Shown in pieces: positions 62,121 through 64,000 of a DNA stretch of 64,000 bases. The translations under genes and the position numbers were made by a program. Location: positions 310,001 to 374,000 of the forward strand of contig NZ_JAMYBK010000002.1 of assembly GCF_024127895.1 (NCBI RefSeq). The letters are read 5' to 3'. The notes below the pieces were generated by a model that was not told the DNA's origin, did not search any database, and saw nothing but the letters and a program-made list of their open reading frames with translations. Position 1 is the stretch's first letter, and the number at the start of each line of letters is the position of its first letter. Source of the DNA: Pseudomonas guariconensis (GTDB taxonomy: Bacteria; Pseudomonadota; Gammaproteobacteria; Pseudomonadales; Pseudomonadaceae).

Positions 62121-63065
62121 TCAGTTGGCGGTGAGCTTGAGGTTCTCGGCCGCGGGCTTGCCATCGAAGGTGGTCACGCCTTGCAGCCAGCGCGCCTTGT
62201 CCTCGGGGTGGTCCTTGAGCCACTGGCGGGCCGACTCCAGCGGGTCCTTGTGGTCGAGCAGCGGCTGCATCATGCGGCTCTCGTCCTCGGCGCTGAAGCT
62301 CAGGTTGGCCAGCAGGCGGTGGGCGTTGGGGCAACGTTCGGCATAGTCCGGCGCGGTGACGGTCCACACCGTGGCACGGCCTTCGTCGGGGCCCAGGGCA
62401 TCCTGGCTGCCATCGAGGTAGGTCATGTCGATGTTGACGTTCATCGGGTGCGGCGCCCAACCGAAGAACACCACCGCCTGCTTGCGCCGTACGGCCCGGT
62501 CGACCGCGGCGAGCATGCCGGCCTCGCTGGACTCGACCAGCTGGAACTTGCCCAGGCCGAACTGGTTCTTGGCGATCATGGCCTTGATCTGGGTGTTGGC
62601 CCCGGAGCCAGGCTCGATGCCGTAGATCTTGCGGCCCAGTTCCTTCTCGAACTTGTGGATGTCGGCGAAGCTCTTCAGGCCCTTGTCGGCGAGGTACTTC
62701 GGCACCGCCAGGGTGGCCCGGGCGTCGTCCAGGCTGGGTTTGTCGAGGACCTTGACCTGCCCGGCCTGGATGAACGGGGTGATGGTCTGGGTCATGATCG
62801 GGTTCCAGTAGCCCAGGAACATGTCCAGGCGCTTGTCGCGGATCCCGGCGAAGATGATCTGCTGCGAGGCGCTGGTCTGCTTGGTCTGGTAACCCAGGCC
62901 ATCGAGCAGGACCTGGGCCATGGCGCTGGTGGCGATGACATCGGTCCAGTTGACCACGCCCAGGCGTACGTTCTTGCAAACGGCGGGCTCGGCGGCGAAC
63001 AGGGGCGTGGCAAGGGTGCTGCTCAGGGCGAGGGACAACAGGCTGCGGCGGATCAAGCTGTGCAT
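62121..63065 (-). CDS. caiX: carnitine substrate-binding protein CaiX
   Basis: Periplasmic binding protein for carnitine, 314 residues with signal peptide [20 protein letters not shown]. It shares the OpuAC fold and aromatic positions with Cho[34 protein letters not shown] and [20 protein letters not shown]. In P. aeruginosa CaiX works with the shared CbcWV permease and ATPase; no permease genes accompany it here either. It heads the carnitine operon and is divergent from cdhR, with repeats in the 146-bp gap. Confidence 0.92.
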   Translation of the reverse strand: MHSLIRRSLLSLALSSTLATPLFAAEPAVCKNVRLGVVNWTDVIATSAMAQVLLDGLGYQTKQTSASQQIIFAGIRDKRLDMFLGYWNPIMTQTITPFIQAGQVKVLDKPSLDDARATLAVPKYLADKGLKSFADIHKFEKELGRKIYGIEPGSGANTQIKAMIAKNQFGLGKFQLVESSEAGMLAAVDRAVRRKQAVVFFGWAPHPMNVNIDMTYLDGSQDALGPDEGRATVWTVTAPDYAERCPNAHRLLANLSFSAEDESRMMQPLLDHKDPLESARQWLKDHPEDKARWLQGVTTFDGKPAAENLKLTAN

Positions 63066-63150
63066 GGTGGCTCTCCAACGGCAGTGCATATTGTTATGGG
63101 ATCGGCCTCTGTGGGCCGTGTGAACACGCTACGCTGCTGGCAGGGTGGAA

Positions 63151-63190
63151 AATCGCACCCTGACGACCAACAATTGCACACAAGCGACCA
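63151..63190. promoter_or_regulatory. 21-bp-spaced direct repeats between caiX and cdhR
   Basis: AATCGCACCCTGACGACCA (63151-63169) and AATTGCACACAAGCGACCA (63172-63190) agree at 14 of 19 positions and start exactly 21 bases apart. This is the layout of an AraC-type operator. They lie about 86-125 bases before caiX and 22-61 before cdhR, suiting activation of the carnitine operon and autoregulation of cdhR. Confidence 0.65.
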
Positions 63191-63211
63191 CTTCTGCCGT
63201 GGAACATATCG

Positions 63212-64000
63212 ATGCCGCAAACCATCCACTTCCTGCTGTTGCCGGGCTTCTCGGCCATGGGCTTCATTTCGGCGCTGGAGCCCTTGCGCGTGGCCAACCG
63301 TTTTCGCGGGCCGCTGTACCGCTGGCGCGTGCTGAGCCTGGAGGGTGACGCGGTGCAGGCGAGCAATGGCATGTCGGTGAACGTCGACGGCGCCCTGGGC
63401 GAGGGCGAGCGGGGCAGTATGCTGCTGGTGGTGGCCGGCTTCGAGCCGTTGGCCTGCTACGGCCCTGTGCTGCAACAGGCGCTGCGCCGTCTCGACCATG
63501 AGGGGGTGATCCTTGGCGGTATCGATACCGGCGCGGTGGTGCTGGCCGAGGCCGGCCTGCTCGACGGGTATCGGGCGACCCTGCACTGGGAGGCGCTGGA
63601 GGCTTTCAAGGAGCGCTACCCGCGCCTGCAGGCGACCCAGGAGCTGTTCGAGATCGACCGCCGGCGCATCACCTGCGCCGGCGGCACCGCCTCCATCGAC
63701 CTGATGCTCGACCTGATCGCCCAGGGCCATGGCAGCGAACTGGCGGTGCAAGTGTCGGAGCAGTTCGTGCTCGGGCGCATCCGCCCGCGCCAGGACCACC
63801 AGCGCATGCAAATCGCCTCGCGCTACGGCATCAGCAACAAGAAGCTGGTGCGGGTGATCGGCGAGATGGAGCGCAACACCGAGCAGCCGCTCAATACCCA
63901 GGTGCTGGCCGAGGCCGTGCAGGTCACCCGGCGGCAACTGGAGCGGCTGTTCCGCCTGTATCTGGACGACACGCCCAGCGGCTTCTATCTGCGCCTGCGG
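63212..64000 (+). CDS. cdhR: AraC-family carnitine regulator CdhR, 3' partial
   Basis: The frame opens at ATG 63212 and runs without a stop to the right edge (263 codons visible). It starts MPQTIHFLLLPGFSAMGFIS and has the same two-part build as GbdR: a DJ-1/PfpI-like domain (residues about 5-190) and the beginning of an AraC helix-turn-helix (LAEAVQVTRRQLERLFRLYL). The nucleophile position of the ligand domain reads GGIDTGAVVLAEAG, with Asp where GbdR has Cys. In P. aeruginosa CdhR activates the divergent caiX-cdhCAB operon in response to carnitine; position and the operator-like repeats support that. Confidence 0.92.
   Translation, partial: MPQTIHFLLLPGFSAMGFISALEPLRVANRFRGPLYRWRVLSLEGDAVQASNGMSVNVDGALGEGERGSMLLVVAGFEPLACYGPVLQQALRRLDHEGVILGGIDTGAVVLAEAGLLDGYRATLHWEALEAFKERYPRLQATQELFEIDRRRITCAGGTASIDLMLDLIAQGHGSELAVQVSEQFVLGRIRPRQDHQRMQIASRYGISNKKLVRVIGEMERNTEQPLNTQVLAEAVQVTRRQLERLFRLYLDDTPSGFYLRLR

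Noticed and set aside
60133-63078. One 981-codon minus-strand protein spanning cdhA to caiX
   Set aside because: Only the last 321 codons are real (CdhA); the rest runs out of frame through CdhC and CaiX, which have clear family motifs in other frames.

Overview
The window is GC-rich DNA from a Pseudomonas, most likely of the P. putida group. The right half (about 36.8-64 kb) has the gene order I remember from P. putida: arginine/ornithine-type ABC transporter, GABA permease-like gene, ppk2, mutY, hisBHAF, choXWV, a serine dehydratase gene, gbdR and cdh genes. REP repeats of the kind common in fluorescent pseudomonads are scattered through intergenic DNA. The organism call rests on recalled synteny and protein resemblance, not on a search.

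Layout. (1) 1-13.7 kb, + strand: the end of a type VI secretion cluster in the order tssL-tssM-tagF-pppA-ppkA-tagT-tagS-tagR-tagQ. This is the threonine-phosphorylation regulatory arm known from the P. aeruginosa HSI-I locus, and most genes overlap by a few bases. (2) 13.7-15.05 kb: two translationally coupled genes, a 300-residue protein with a hydrophobic glycine-rich hairpin followed by a four-helix membrane protein. I read these as a candidate pore-forming effector and its immunity protein. (3) 15.06-30.3 kb: a nitrate respiration island with a DUF3079 gene, moaB, divergent narXL, then narK1-narK2-narGHJI, a parvulin isomerase gene and moaA. A perfect ANR/FNR box precedes moaB; a near-perfect ANR box and a NarL palindrome lie between narX and narK1. 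(4) 30.4-33.9 kb: a TAXI-type TRAP transporter operon with a DUF1850 gene. (5) 33.9-36.1 kb: an accessory patch beside tRNA-Thr, holding a decayed fragment of a TonB-dependent receptor, an Abi_2/HEPN abortive-infection gene and an orphan cysteine-peptidase-like gene. (6) 36.2-49 kb: small lipoprotein, methyltransferase, basic amino acid ABC transporter, amino acid permease, ppk2, tRNA-Phe, and an asmA-mutY-yggX operon. (7) 49.2-52.4 kb: hisB-hisH-DUF2164-hisA-hisF. (8) 52.5-64 kb: quaternary amine uptake and catabolism, with choline transporter choXWV, serine dehydratase, the regulator gbdR, the carnitine operon caiX-cdhC-cdhA-cdhB, and the start of cdhR at the right edge.

How the genes work together. 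In the T6SS arm, TagQRST pass an envelope signal to the kinase PpkA, PppA reverses its action, and TagF restrains the apparatus of which TssL and TssM form the inner-membrane base. In the nar island, NarX/NarL and ANR switch on nitrate import (NarK1/K2) and reduction (NarGHI, matured by NarJ); MoaA and MoaB supply the molybdenum cofactor. In the last region, carnitine is taken up and converted to glycine betaine, and betaine breakdown ends at serine and pyruvate.

The most interesting items are the candidate effector/immunity pair beside tagQ; a 168-bp MITE-like element (19-bp perfect terminal inverted repeats, 9-bp target duplication) that carries a REP pair and is inserted exactly at a stop codon; the Abi_2 gene with a terminator-like structure just before its start; and 21-bp-spaced direct repeats that look like operators for the AraC-type regulators GbdR and CdhR.
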